Below, in pieces: positions 56,769 through 64,000 of a stretch of DNA of 64,000 nt. The translations under genes were made by a program, and so were the position numbers. How positions within the stretch are numbered: position 1 is the first letter of the stretch; the number at the start of each line of letters is the position of its first letter. Below the pieces are notes generated by a model. The model did not search any database. It was not told the origin of the DNA and was given only the letters and a program-made list of their open reading frames with translations. The DNA comes from Candidatus Rhodoblastus alkanivorans (GTDB lineage Bacteria > Pseudomonadota > Alphaproteobacteria > Rhizobiales > Beijerinckiaceae): contig NZ_JAIVFP010000001.1 of assembly GCF_022760755.1 (NCBI RefSeq), positions 2,956,001 through 3,020,000 of the forward strand, read 5' to 3'.

Positions 56769-58289
56769 TTGTCCAACCATCTGCTCGATCTGATCGCCTC
56801 GCGCGTTCCCGACCCGGAAAAAATCTTCATCCAGTCGCTGGACGGCGAATCGATTACCTATCGCCAGATGCTCTCGGCGAGCGCGCGCTACGCCAACGCC
56901 CTGGTTTCGCTCGGCGTCGAACCCGGCGACCGGGTGGCGATGCAGATGGAGAAATCGCCCGCCTTCCTCTTCATCTATCTCGCCTGTTTGCGCGCCGGCG
57001 CGGTTTTTCTGCCGCTCAACACCGCCTATACGCCGCATGAGGTCGGCTATTTCCTCTCGGACGCCAAACCCAAACTGATCGTCTGCGACATCGAACGCGC
57101 GGATTCGCTGCGCGACGCCGCGGGCGAAGCGGAAGTCCGTATCGTGACGCACGGCCAGGGACAGGCGGGCGAGCTTTACGATCTCGCCGCCATCAGCCCG
57201 CCCGACTTCGCCAATGCCGCGCGCGGCGACGACGACCTCGCCGCGATCCTCTACACCTCGGGCACCACTGGCCGCTCGAAGGGCGCGATGCTGTCCCATG
57301 ACAATCTCGCCTCCAACGCTTTGACCCTGGTGGATTATTGGCGTTTCACGCCCGACGACGTGCTCATCCATGCCCTGCCTGTCTACCACACCCACGGCCT
57401 GTTCGTGGCGACCAACAATATTCTGTTGTGCGGCGGCTCGATGATTTTCCTGCCCAAATTCTCCGCGCCGCAGATTCTCGAAGCCATGAGCGAAAGACCC
57501 GACCGTCTGCGCGGGACGGTGCTGATGGGCGTGCCGACCTTTTATACCCGCCTGCTCGACGAGCCGGGCCTGACTCGCGAAGCCTGCTCCCATATGCGGC
57601 TGTTCATTTCCGGCTCGGCGCCCTTGCTCGCTGAAACCCACCGCGCCTTCTCGAACCGCGCCGGCCACGCCATTCTCGAACGCTATGGCATGACCGAAAC
57701 CAATATGAACACCTCCAATCCCTATGACGGCGAACGCATCGCCGGCACGGTCGGCTTCCCCCTGCCCGGCGTGTCGTTGCGCGTGGCCGATCCCCAAACC
57801 GGCGCGGCCTTGCCCTCCGGCGAAATCGGCGTGATCGAGGTGAAGGGGCCCAATGTCTTCAAGGGCTATTGGCTGATGCCTGAAAAGACCGCGAGCGAAT
57901 TCCGGCCCGACGGCTTTTTCATCACCGGCGACCTGGGGACGATCGACGACAGGGGCTATGTGCGGATCGTCGGCCGCGGCAAGGATCTGATCATCACCGG
58001 CGGTCTGAACGTCTATCCGAAGGAGATCGAGACCGAGATCGACTCCCTGCCCGGCGTCGTCGAGAGCGCTGTCATAGGCCTGCCAGACCACGATTTCGGC
58101 GAGGCGGTCGCGGCCGTGGTGGTGCGCGCCAAAGCCGCCCCCATCGACGAAGCCGCCATTCACGACGCGCTGCAAAGCCGGCTCGCCAAATTCAAATGGC
58201 CGAAGAAGATCTTCTTCGTCGACGACCTTCCGCGCAACACGATGGGCAAGGTGCAGAAGAACGTTTTGCGCACGACCTACGGCGGGTGA
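56769..58289 (+). CDS. Malonyl-CoA synthase-like AMP-dependent synthetase
   Basis: 506 residues, ANL superfamily. The start is TTG, with GGAGG at 56759-56763. The phosphate loop is ILYTSGTTGRSKGA, the A5 motif ERYGMTETNM, the A7/A8 hinge TGDLGTIDDRGYVRIVGRGKD, and the A10 lysine region NTMGKVQKNVLR. Overall length and the CLRAGAVFLPLNTAYTPHEV and LMGVPTFYTRLLD stretches agree with malonyl-CoA synthetase MatB, which activates malonate with ATP and CoA. matA/matC are not adjacent, so another short acid is possible. Confidence 0.82.
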   Translation: MSNHLLDLIASRVPDPEKIFIQSLDGESITYRQMLSASARYANALVSLGVEPGDRVAMQMEKSPAFLFIYLACLRAGAVFLPLNTAYTPHEVGYFLSDAKPKLIVCDIERADSLRDAAGEAEVRIVTHGQGQAGELYDLAAISPPDFANAARGDDDLAAILYTSGTTGRSKGAMLSHDNLASNALTLVDYWRFTPDDVLIHALPVYHTHGLFVATNNILLCGGSMIFLPKFSAPQILEAMSERPDRLRGTVLMGVPTFYTRLLDEPGLTREACSHMRLFISGSAPLLAETHRAFSNRAGHAILERYGMTETNMNTSNPYDGERIAGTVGFPLPGVSLRVADPQTGAALPSGEIGVIEVKGPNVFKGYWLMPEKTASEFRPDGFFITGDLGTIDDRGYVRIVGRGKDLIITGGLNVYPKEIETEIDSLPGVVESAVIGLPDHDFGEAVAAVVVRAKAAPIDEAAIHDALQSRLAKFKWPKKIFFVDDLPRNTMGKVQKNVLRTTYGG

Positions 58290-58308
58290 CGGCGGCGCCG
58301 CGCCGCGT

Positions 58309-58878
58309 TCAAAACTGCGGCTGGCGGTAATGGGCGAGATCGGCGGTCGGCGTCACCAAATCCGGGTCGTAATCGTGCTGCGCCAATTCGCGCGCGGTGG
58401 TGTCGCCGCCCTCCGCCGCCTTGTCGATCAAGGCCTTGCCAGCGGCGCGGTCCCGCATCACGCCATGGCCGCGCAAAAGGTCGAGGCCATAATTGAACTG
58501 GCCGAGCGAGGAGCCGGCGTCCGCGAGTTTTTTATCCCACTCCGCCGCCTTGACCGGGTCTGACGGCCGGTCGAAGCCGTTTTCCTCCATGTAGGACATC
58601 CAGGGCATGGCGTTGAGATTGCCATGTTCGGCGCAATGCTTGAAAATGCGGCGCGCTTCCTCATGCTGCCCGGTCTTGTCGAGGAAGACGCCATACATGC
58701 ACATATGCGGGTCGTAATCGTCGTCCGTCGCCTTCGCGGCCCAATATTGCACCGACATGTTTTGCGGATTCAGTTCGCCCGTCTGCTCGTCCGGCGCGGG
58801 GGACTTCGCCGCCGCTTCAGCCGCAACCGCCGGCGCGCCGGCAAGACACAGGGCGAGAAAAGTGAAAGCGAATTTCAT
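58309..58878 (-). CDS. Secreted Sel1-like repeat protein next to pqqA
   Basis: 189 residues. Signal peptide MKFAFTFLALCLAGAPAVA, then a short acidic linker and at least three helix-turn-helix repeats of Sel1/TPR type, such as CMYGVFLDKTGQHEEARRIFKHCAEHG and GQFNYGLDLLRGHGVMRDRAAGKALIDKAAEGG. Two cysteines (CMYG, KHCAEH) may pair. GGAGG lies 5 bp before the ATG. It is downstream of and collinear with pqqA, the response regulator, kinase and MxaD-like genes, so a periplasmic accessory role in PQQ-dependent oxidation is a reasonable guess but unproven. Confidence 0.75.
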   Translation of the reverse strand: MKFAFTFLALCLAGAPAVAAEAAAKSPAPDEQTGELNPQNMSVQYWAAKATDDDYDPHMCMYGVFLDKTGQHEEARRIFKHCAEHGNLNAMPWMSYMEENGFDRPSDPVKAAEWDKKLADAGSSLGQFNYGLDLLRGHGVMRDRAAGKALIDKAAEGGDTTARELAQHDYDPDLVTPTADLAHYRQPQF

Positions 58879-59004
58879 CAGCGCCTCCAGAATGCAAACA
58901 TGCAACTAAACGCAAAGAGGCCGCGCCCGCGAAAACGGATGCGACCAGATCGGAGGAGCCGGAGGTACGGCGCGGCGGAGAGGATGCGCCGCGCCGGGAA
59001 ATTG

Positions 59005-59082
59005 TCAGATTTCGGCGGACATATAGGAAGTGACTTCCATGCCGCAGCAGACTTCGCAAACTTCCGGAGCAGTCCAGGTCAT
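59005..59082 (-). CDS. pqqA: PqqA-like peptide, precursor of pyrroloquinoline quinone, with three cysteines
   Basis: A 25-codon gene. Residues 14-20 are GMEVTSY, giving the conserved E16 and Y20 (E-x3-Y) that PqqE, PqqF/G, PqqB and PqqC turn into PQQ. The N-terminal MTW and C-terminal SAEI also match PqqA of methylotrophs. Residues 9-13 are CEVCC, an unusual three-cysteine cluster. GGGAGA precedes the ATG at good spacing. No pqqB-E follows, so this is an orphan or extra copy. It lies 119 bp downstream of the response regulator, and the 15-mer TGTAAGAATTTTGTC is centred about 113 bp upstream of the start. Too short for usual gene callers. Confidence 0.85.
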   Translation of the reverse strand: MTWTAPEVCEVCCGMEVTSYMSAEI

Positions 59083-59188
59083 AGCTTTCTCCCTTGAACG
59101 ATCTTGCTTGTGAACTCAAAGCGTCCACGACGCATGATTTCTTATAGCCGCGCCTCCGGCAAGATGCGTCAGAACCCGGCGAGAAATT

Positions 59189-59203
59189 TGTAAGAATTTT
59201 GTC
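59189..59203 (-). promoter_or_regulatory. candidate response-regulator box upstream of pqqA
   Basis: Reads GACAAAATTCTTACA on the minus strand and lies 106 bp upstream of the pqqA start codon. An identical 15-mer occurs at 62028-62042, 116 bp upstream of the MxaD-like gene. It overlaps the last two bases of the response-regulator gene. The AT-rich form with two half-sites (ACAAAAT and TCTTACA) fits an OmpR-family operator. Confidence 0.55.
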
Positions 59204-59906
59204 AGGCGTCCTCGTCATAGCGATAGCCCACGCCATGAACCGTCTTGATGATCTGCGGATGGGCCGGATCGCGCTCGATTTTGCGGCGCAGGCTGGAGAC
59301 ATATTGGTCGAGGGCGCGGCTGTTGGGCATATAGTCGCGACCCCAGGCGAGGTCGAACAATTCGTCGCGCGAAACCGCCTTGCCCGCGCGCGCCAGCAGG
59401 GCCCGCAGGATTGCGAGTTCGCGCGGCGCGAGGTCGATGCTCTGCCCGTCGCGCCAGGCGCGCAAGGCTTCCGGGTCGATTTCGATGTCGCCCATGCGCA
59501 GGCGCGGCGGCTCTTTTTCGGGCGCGACCTCTGCGGCCGGGGCGGCTTTGGTCCGGCGCAGCCCGGCCTTGATCCGCGCCACCAGCTCGCGGGCCGAAAA
59601 AGGCTTGGCGATATAATCATCGGCGCCGATCTCCAGCCCGATCACCCGGTCGATCTCGGCGCCGCGCGCCGACAGCAGCAAGATCGGCGTGCGGGAATCG
59701 CGCGCGCGGATGCGCCGGCAAAGGTCGAGGCCGTCGAGGCGCGGCATCATCACGTCGAACAGGCAAAGCGCCGGAGCTTCCTCGACGAAGGCGCGCCAGG
59801 CGGCCTCGCCGTCCTCGGCCACGATGCAGTCGATTCCTTCGAGAGCGAGCAGATCGACCAGCCCGGCGCGCAGATTTGCATCGTCCTCGGCGATGAGAAT
59901 CTTCAT
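59202..59906 (-). CDS. OmpR-family response regulator (MxbM-like by context)
   Basis: 234 residues. Receiver domain with acidic pocket EDD (7-9) and phosphoacceptor D51 (LFDVMMPRLDG), conserved K in GADDYIAKPFS. A variable linker is followed by a winged helix of OmpR/PhoB type (LAPRELAILRALLARAGKAVSRDELFDLAWG, then VSSLRRKIE and VHGVGYRYD). The start codon overlaps the kinase stop (ATGA), so the pair is coupled. Context with pqqA and an MxaD-like gene recalls MxbM of Methylobacterium, which controls methanol oxidation genes. The name is not certain. Confidence 0.92.
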   Translation of the reverse strand: MKILIAEDDANLRAGLVDLLALEGIDCIVAEDGEAAWRAFVEEAPALCLFDVMMPRLDGLDLCRRIRARDSRTPILLLSARGAEIDRVIGLEIGADDYIAKPFSARELVARIKAGLRRTKAAPAAEVAPEKEPPRLRMGDIEIDPEALRAWRDGQSIDLAPRELAILRALLARAGKAVSRDELFDLAWGRDYMPNSRALDQYVSSLRRKIERDPAHPQIIKTVHGVGYRYDEDA

Positions 59907-61387
59907 GCCGCCTCTCCCTCGGGAAGGGCCCTGATCGTAGCGCACGCCCGCAAGCCCGGATTGGCGCCGCTCAGCGAGAAGCTTCCGCCATTGACGCGGG
60001 CCAGATCCTGGACGATCGACAGGCCCAGGCCGTGCGAGGGCTTGACTTCGGCGCCCGGCGGCGGGGCGGCGCCAAAATCGCGCACTTCGAGCGCGAGCAG
60101 ACCGTCGCGCCAGGAGATCGAGACGTCGATCTTCCCCGGCGCATATTTGCGGGCGTTGTCGAGCAGATTGATGAGGATGCGCTCGAAGGCGCTGGCGTCG
60201 AAGCGCAGCCGCCCGGCCGCCTCGCAATGGGCCTCGCAGGCGCAGTTCGAGGCCGCGAGCAGCTTCTCGTAACGGGCGACGACGCGACGCGCCAGGGCGC
60301 AGGGGTCGGCGGCGGCGAGGCGCGGCGCCGGCGCCGCGCCTTGATCGCCGAAAATGGTTTCCCCGGCGAGCGCGTCGAGCCGGTCGATCTCCTCGGTCAG
60401 CACGGCGCAATAGCGGTCGAGCCCGGCGGCGCCCCCTGCCCTGCGGGCGATGAGTTCGGCGTAGAGCTTGAGATTGGCGAGCGGCGTGCGCAGGTCGTGC
60501 GACAGCCGCGTGGCGAGTTCGGCGCGGGCCGCGCTTTCCGCGAGCCGTTCCCGTTCCGCCTTGCGCGCCTGATAGACCAGCAGCAGCCACACCAGCGCCA
60601 GCGGCAAGGCGAGCGCAAGCCGCCCGAGCGCGCTGTGGCGCGGCGCGGGCGTCCCCGCGACGTCCACCGCCCAGCCGTGCAGCGCCCCGCTCTGCAGGAA
60701 GCTCTCATAGCCTTCCGGCGCGCCGCCCTTTTGCCAGATCACCCGGCCGAACGGGTCGCGCAGGCGGAAGGCCCAGCCGGGAAAAGCCTTTGCGCGCGTT
60801 TCGAGCACAGCGGTCAGATCGGCAAAGATGAAACGGCCATTGAGCGCGAGACAGGTTTCCTTGCGCGCGTCGTTCTGGCCGGCGCGCAGGCATTCAAAAT
60901 AATATTCGCCGGAGGCGTCGGGGAACCAGCCGTTGACGAAATCACCTTCGCGCAACAGGCTCGCGACCCCGGTCAGGGCGCGCACTTTTTCCCCCCACAT
61001 CTTGGGTGTGGCGAGCGGGTCGTCGGGCGGAAAAACGGTTTGGTCGCCCTCGCGGATCAGCACCAGCAATTGCTGATCATAGCCGGAAATCACCCGCCAG
61101 AGCGCATTGGGCGGGTCAAGTCCCTCCGCCGCCGCGCGGCCGATATTGACCCGGGCAAAAGCGGCCAGTTCGCCGACCTCCGCGGCCGCCGCCGCCCCCA
61201 TGGTCCCGGCGACCCCCTGCGCCCGGCGACGCGCGTTCTCGCGCAAGGCGCGATAATCCGCGTCGAGCCATTGCGCGGCGATGAGGGCGACGAAAACGAG
61301 CGGCAGGGCATAAAGCAAGGCCTGCCGCGCGGTCGCCGCCCAAGAGCCTGGCGAACGCGTGAGAAATGGCGCGCTGCGTGACTTCAA
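59903..61387 (-). CDS. Membrane sensor histidine kinase (partner of the pqqA-linked regulator)
   Basis: 494 residues from a TTG. One membrane helix near 22-40 and another near 255-272 bracket a periplasmic sensor domain of about 215 residues. This domain contains two cysteines (FECLRAG, KETCLAL) that may form a disulfide. The cytoplasmic part has phosphoacceptor H297 in LSHDLRTPLANLKLYAELI, N box LLDNARKYAPG and a late GLGLSIV. The G1 region reads DFGAAPPPG, a relaxed form. It is the gene between the MxaD-like protein and the response regulator. The signal sensed is unknown. Confidence 0.9.
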   Translation of the reverse strand: MKSRSAPFLTRSPGSWAATARQALLYALPLVFVALIAAQWLDADYRALRENARRRAQGVAGTMGAAAAAEVGELAAFARVNIGRAAAEGLDPPNALWRVISGYDQQLLVLIREGDQTVFPPDDPLATPKMWGEKVRALTGVASLLREGDFVNGWFPDASGEYYFECLRAGQNDARKETCLALNGRFIFADLTAVLETRAKAFPGWAFRLRDPFGRVIWQKGGAPEGYESFLQSGALHGWAVDVAGTPAPRHSALGRLALALPLALVWLLLVYQARKAERERLAESAARAELATRLSHDLRTPLANLKLYAELIARRAGGAAGLDRYCAVLTEEIDRLDALAGETIFGDQGAAPAPRLAAADPCALARRVVARYEKLLAASNCACEAHCEAAGRLRFDASAFERILINLLDNARKYAPGKIDVSISWRDGLLALEVRDFGAAPPPGAEVKPSHGLGLSIVQDLARVNGGSFSLSGANPGLRACATIRALPEGEAA

Positions 61388-61388
61388 T

Positions 61389-61420
61389 TTCCGCTCAGTT
61401 CTTGTTCCGCTCAGTTCTTG
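61389..61420. repeat. 16-bp exact tandem duplication at the mxaD-like/kinase junction
   Basis: TTCCGCTCAGTTCTTG occurs twice head to tail (61389-61404 and 61405-61420). One copy spans the stop codon of the MxaD-like gene; the other lies just before the kinase start and supplies its GCGGAA ribosome-binding stretch. Confidence 0.85.
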
Positions 61421-61911
61421 GCGAAATCCTTGGCGAGGGCGTCGAGGCCGGCCCGATAGACGCCGGCGATCGCCTTATGCGCCGCGTCCGCCGTGGTTCC
61501 GGGCGCGGGCGTGAAGGTCGAAGACCAGACGACCTCGCTGCCCTTGCCATCCGGCTTGACCACAATGCTCGAAATATAATGCATGACCGGAAGAACCTTC
61601 TGGTTGGTTCCATTGTCGAGGATCTTGTAGGTATAGCTGTGCGCGGCGGGCCGGTAGACGACGAGTTGCTCCCACAGGATCGGGCCGCCGAGATCGAGCC
61701 GGCGCTGCGAACCCGGCTTGTCGGCTTCCGACGCCTCGCTGCTCTTGATCGCCGGGTGCCAGGTCAGGTTGCTGAAATGGCCAATCTTTTCCCAGACCTG
61801 GGCCGGCGCGGCCGCGACCTTCACCGATTCGGACACTTTCACTATTGGCGCCGCCTGCGCGGCAAGCCCGCCCAGCGCCAGAACAGCCGCGGCGATCGTA
61901 AGACGTATCAT
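61411..61911 (-). CDS. Secreted SRPBCC-fold protein, MxaD-like
   Basis: 166 residues with signal peptide (MIRLTIAAAVLALGGLAAQA) and a START/SRPBCC domain: VKVAAAPAQVWEKIGHFSNLTWHPAIKSSE at the front and YTYKILD, VLPVMHYISSIVV and SEVVWSSTF strands later. This arrangement and periplasmic location match MxaD, which helps methanol dehydrogenase interact with cytochrome cL. GGAGG lies 6 bp before the ATG. It starts a minus-strand gene run (sensor kinase, response regulator, pqqA, Sel1 protein). The mxaFI genes themselves are not in the window, so the assignment is by fold and context. Confidence 0.75.
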   Translation of the reverse strand: MIRLTIAAAVLALGGLAAQAAPIVKVSESVKVAAAPAQVWEKIGHFSNLTWHPAIKSSEASEADKPGSQRRLDLGGPILWEQLVVYRPAAHSYTYKILDNGTNQKVLPVMHYISSIVVKPDGKGSEVVWSSTFTPAPGTTADAAHKAIAGVYRAGLDALAKDFAKN

Positions 61912-62027
61912 TTGTTTCCTCCCTTGGGGATTGGCGCGCTTTTCGCGAAGGCGAGCCTTCGACGCCATTGGTCTGCGCGTCCATTTGCCAATGGGCCACA
62001 AATTACGGCAAAAAAGAACGGGGAGGA

Positions 62028-62042
62028 TGTAAGAATTTTGTC
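62028..62042 (-). promoter_or_regulatory. candidate response-regulator box upstream of the MxaD-like gene
   Basis: GACAAAATTCTTACA on the minus strand, identical to the box upstream of pqqA, 116 bp before the MxaD-like start codon. It also overlaps the beginning of pxpB on the plus strand, so it could affect both genes. Confidence 0.5.
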
Positions 62043-62787
62043 TAACAACCCCGTCGCCCTGCCCGCGCCCCGCATCCGCGCGCTCGGCGACGCCGCCGCG
62101 AGCGTGGTTTTTGGCGCGACCATTGCGCCGGACGTCCATGCAAGGGCGCGCGCGTTCTGCGCCGCGCTCGCCGCCGCGCGCATTGAGGGCGTCGAGGAAT
62201 GGGCGCCCGCCTTTGCTTCCGCGACCGTGTGGTACGATCCGGACACGATCCTTTTCGCGGAGCTGGCGGAGCGGCTCGCCGCGCTGGCGCGGGCGCCCGC
62301 CTCTGCCGCGCCGGCCGGCGCCTTGTTCGAGATTCCATTTTGCGCGGAAGGCGATTTCGCGCCCGATCTCGAAGAAATCGCGCGGCTCAAGGGGTTGACG
62401 GCGCAGGGCTGGCTCGACGCCTTTGGCGGGCTCGCATTGGAAGTCTATATGCTCGGCTTCCAGCCCGGCTTCGCCTATCTCGGCGTGCTGCCGGAGCAGC
62501 TTTCCGCCCCACGCCTCCAAACGCCGCGCCCAAAAGTTCCCGCCGGCGCGCTCGCCATCGCCGATTCCATGTGCGCCGCTTATCCTTTCGCCAGTCCCGG
62601 CGGCTGGCGCCTGATCGGGCGCACGCCCGCGCTCCTGTTCGACGTGAGCAACGCGGCGCGTCCCGCCTTGCTGGCGCCGGGCGACCGCGTGCGCTGGCGC
62701 GCCGTTTCCCGCGCCGAATTTGATGCATTGGACAGCCGCTGGCGTGCGGAAAATTTGCGCGCCGACGAATTGCGCGCCGCGCCATGA
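62038..62787 (+). CDS. pxpB: 5-oxoprolinase subunit PxpB (KipI family)
   Basis: 249 residues from a TTG at 62038 with GGAGG 11 bp upstream; no better start is seen before the family similarity begins at RIRALGDAAASVVFG. The signature LEVYMLGFQPGFAYLGVLPEQL is intact, as are PRPKVPAGALAIAD and the CAAYPFASPGGWRLIGRTP block. With PxpC and PxpA it hydrolyses 5-oxoproline to glutamate using ATP, removing a toxic by-product. The stop overlaps the pxpC start (ATGA). Confidence 0.9.
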   Translation: MSNNPVALPAPRIRALGDAAASVVFGATIAPDVHARARAFCAALAAARIEGVEEWAPAFASATVWYDPDTILFAELAERLAALARAPASAAPAGALFEIPFCAEGDFAPDLEEIARLKGLTAQGWLDAFGGLALEVYMLGFQPGFAYLGVLPEQLSAPRLQTPRPKVPAGALAIADSMCAAYPFASPGGWRLIGRTPALLFDVSNAARPALLAPGDRVRWRAVSRAEFDALDSRWRAENLRADELRAAP

Positions 62788-63791
62788 AGGCCCGAGTCGT
62801 CGTTGAACGCCCCGGCGCCGGCGTCACGGTTCAGGACTTTGGCCGCAAAGGTTATCGCGCGCTCGGCGTGGCGGTTTCCGGCGCGCTCGACGCCAGATTT
62901 CTTGCCGCCGCCAATGCGCTGGCCGGCGCGCCGGATGACGCCGCGGGACTCGAAATCCTGCTCGCCGCGCCCGAGCTTCGCGTGGTTGAGGGCGCGGCGC
63001 GGATCGGCCTTGCCGGCGATTTTGCGGGCGCGATCCTGCGCGCCGACGGCAGGCGCGAAAATGTTGCCTCATGGCGCGGCCTGGTGTTGCGCGAGGGCGA
63101 CGCGCTGACGCTGAAACTCGGGCGCGGCCCGGCCTATCTCGGCTTTTCCGGCGGTCTCGACCTGCCCGAAATTCTGGGCGCCCGTTCGACTTTTTCCCGC
63201 GCGGGTTTCGGCGGGATCGACGGCCGCGCGCTCGCGGCCGGGGACGTTCTTCCCTGCGGCGCGGCGGAGGGCGGCGATGTTTCCGCCCCGCCGCTCGTTC
63301 ACGAAACCGGCCCGATCCGCTTCATTCCCGGCCCTCAGGCCGACCATTTCCCACCCGAAACGCTGGCGCTGTTTTCGGCGGCGCCATGGCGCGTCGGCGC
63401 CGACAGCGACCGCATGGGCCTGCGCCTTTCCGGCCCGCGCCTCGCCCACAGCCGGCTCGGCGCCAATATCGTCTCGGACGGCGCCACGCCCGGCGCGATC
63501 CAGGTCCCCGGCGACGGCCAGCCGATCGTGCTGCGCGCCGATTGCCAGACCTCCGGCGGCTACGCCAAGATCGGCTGCGCGATCACCGCCGACCTGCCCC
63601 GCCTCGCCCATCTCGCGCCCGGCGATGTCATGCGCTTCGCGCCCGTCGATCACGCCGAAGCCGCCGCCGCGCGCCGGGAAGGGCGCGAGCGGTTCGCGCA
63701 ATGGCGCGTCGGGATGGCGCCGGCGGGCGAATGCGACGACCGAAAATTATGGACCGAAAACCTCATCAGCGGCGCGACGTCCGGAGATTGA
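62784..63791 (+). CDS. pxpC: 5-oxoprolinase subunit PxpC (KipA family)
   Basis: 335 residues, biotin-dependent carboxyltransferase-like fold. VVERPGAGVTVQDFGRKGYRALGVAVSGALD is the family start. GFSGGLDLPEILGARSTF and the late DGATPGAIQVPGDGQPIVLRADCQTSGGYAKIG block are typical. Forms the ATP-dependent 5-oxoprolinase with PxpB and PxpA. PxpA is not visible in the window. Translationally coupled to pxpB. Confidence 0.92.
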   Translation: MKARVVVERPGAGVTVQDFGRKGYRALGVAVSGALDARFLAAANALAGAPDDAAGLEILLAAPELRVVEGAARIGLAGDFAGAILRADGRRENVASWRGLVLREGDALTLKLGRGPAYLGFSGGLDLPEILGARSTFSRAGFGGIDGRALAAGDVLPCGAAEGGDVSAPPLVHETGPIRFIPGPQADHFPPETLALFSAAPWRVGADSDRMGLRLSGPRLAHSRLGANIVSDGATPGAIQVPGDGQPIVLRADCQTSGGYAKIGCAITADLPRLAHLAPGDVMRFAPVDHAEAAAARREGRERFAQWRVGMAPAGECDDRKLWTENLISGATSGD

Positions 63792-63982
63792 CGGGCCTCT
63801 CAGTCGCCGGTCCCAACAGCCGGGGTTTTGGTCGCCATGCGCCGCGCATCGTGCGACCTGTTTGGCTCCGAGCGCGGGATCGTGAATCGTCCTATAATCC
63901 GTCCGTCACAGAGAGCCCGCCTTCAAGCGCGAAGCAAGGAGCGACCTTCCCCCGGCCGGCAAACTTTCGTAAGGAGGATCAA

Positions 63983-64000
63983 ATGCAGCAGCCTCTTTTC
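63983..64000 (+). CDS. start of a gene cut by the window edge
   Basis: ATG at 63983 preceded by an ideal AAGGAGG (63971-63977). Six codons, MQQPLF, are visible before the end of the window. Too little to identify. It follows pxpC by 191 bp, so it has its own leader; no promoter was recognised in that leader. Confidence 0.6.

Overview
The window reads as chromosomal DNA of a high-GC alphaproteobacterium of the order Hyphomicrobiales (Rhizobiales), most likely a Beijerinckiaceae/Methylocystaceae-type or related methylotroph. The evidence is gene content and order: pcm-tolC-popZ-valS, an ExoR-like Sel1 protein, dusB(nifR3)-ntrB-ntrC, fused ispDF, coaD followed by two cyclophilins, FixL-like kinases, RIME-like palindromes, and a cluster with pqqA, an MxaD-like protein and an OmpR-type two-component pair. 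No tRNA, rRNA, complete insertion sequence or CRISPR array was seen.

Layout, left half. 1-705 is the end of a PleD-type diguanylate cyclase. 740-4878 is a self-contained sigma54 module: a V4R/XylR-type activator divergent from a ferredoxin reductase and a Rieske oxygenase, with candidate activator sites, an IHF site and a -24/-12 promoter between them. 5420-8502 pairs fumarase C with NAD-malic enzyme. 8571-12788 looks like an inserted surface-polysaccharide patch: a LysR remnant, a GT2 glycosyltransferase, and a 1021-residue protein with seven 85-residue repeats before a GT-B domain. 13176-21065 holds housekeeping and small metabolic genes (acyltransferase, HIT protein, AzlCD with an FNR regulator and a perfect FNR box, NAD kinase, NUDIX hydrolase, DUF2336 protein, degenerate CitE-like protein, nitroreductase). 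21122-28077 holds secreted or periplasmic proteins, a cytochrome c, an aldo/keto reductase and thrS. Two clusters of related 44-45 bp tandem repeats lie at 22151-22331 and 28195-28365.

Layout, right half. 29487-32724 contains two tandem paralogous PAS histidine kinases; the second keeps the FixL heme-ligand histidine and the first has glutamine there. 32734-46304 runs through yidD, mipA, exoR-like, valS, popZ, tolC, pcm, a B12-type radical SAM protein, two cyclophilins and coaD. 46542-50511 holds an AtoE-type transporter and znuBCA with a Zur-like operator. 51054-54870 is dusB-ntrB-ntrC. 54975-58289 is ispDF, a CinA-type amidohydrolase and a malonyl-CoA synthase-like enzyme.

The most notable region is 58309-62042. 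Five genes lie on the minus strand: MxaD-like SRPBCC protein, sensor kinase, response regulator, a previously hidden 25-residue PqqA-like peptide with three cysteines, and a secreted Sel1-type protein. An identical 15-mer (TGTAAGAATTTTGTC) sits 106 and 116 bp upstream of the pqqA and mxaD-like start codons, which suggests one operator read by the adjacent response regulator. The window ends with pxpB-pxpC and the first six codons of another gene.
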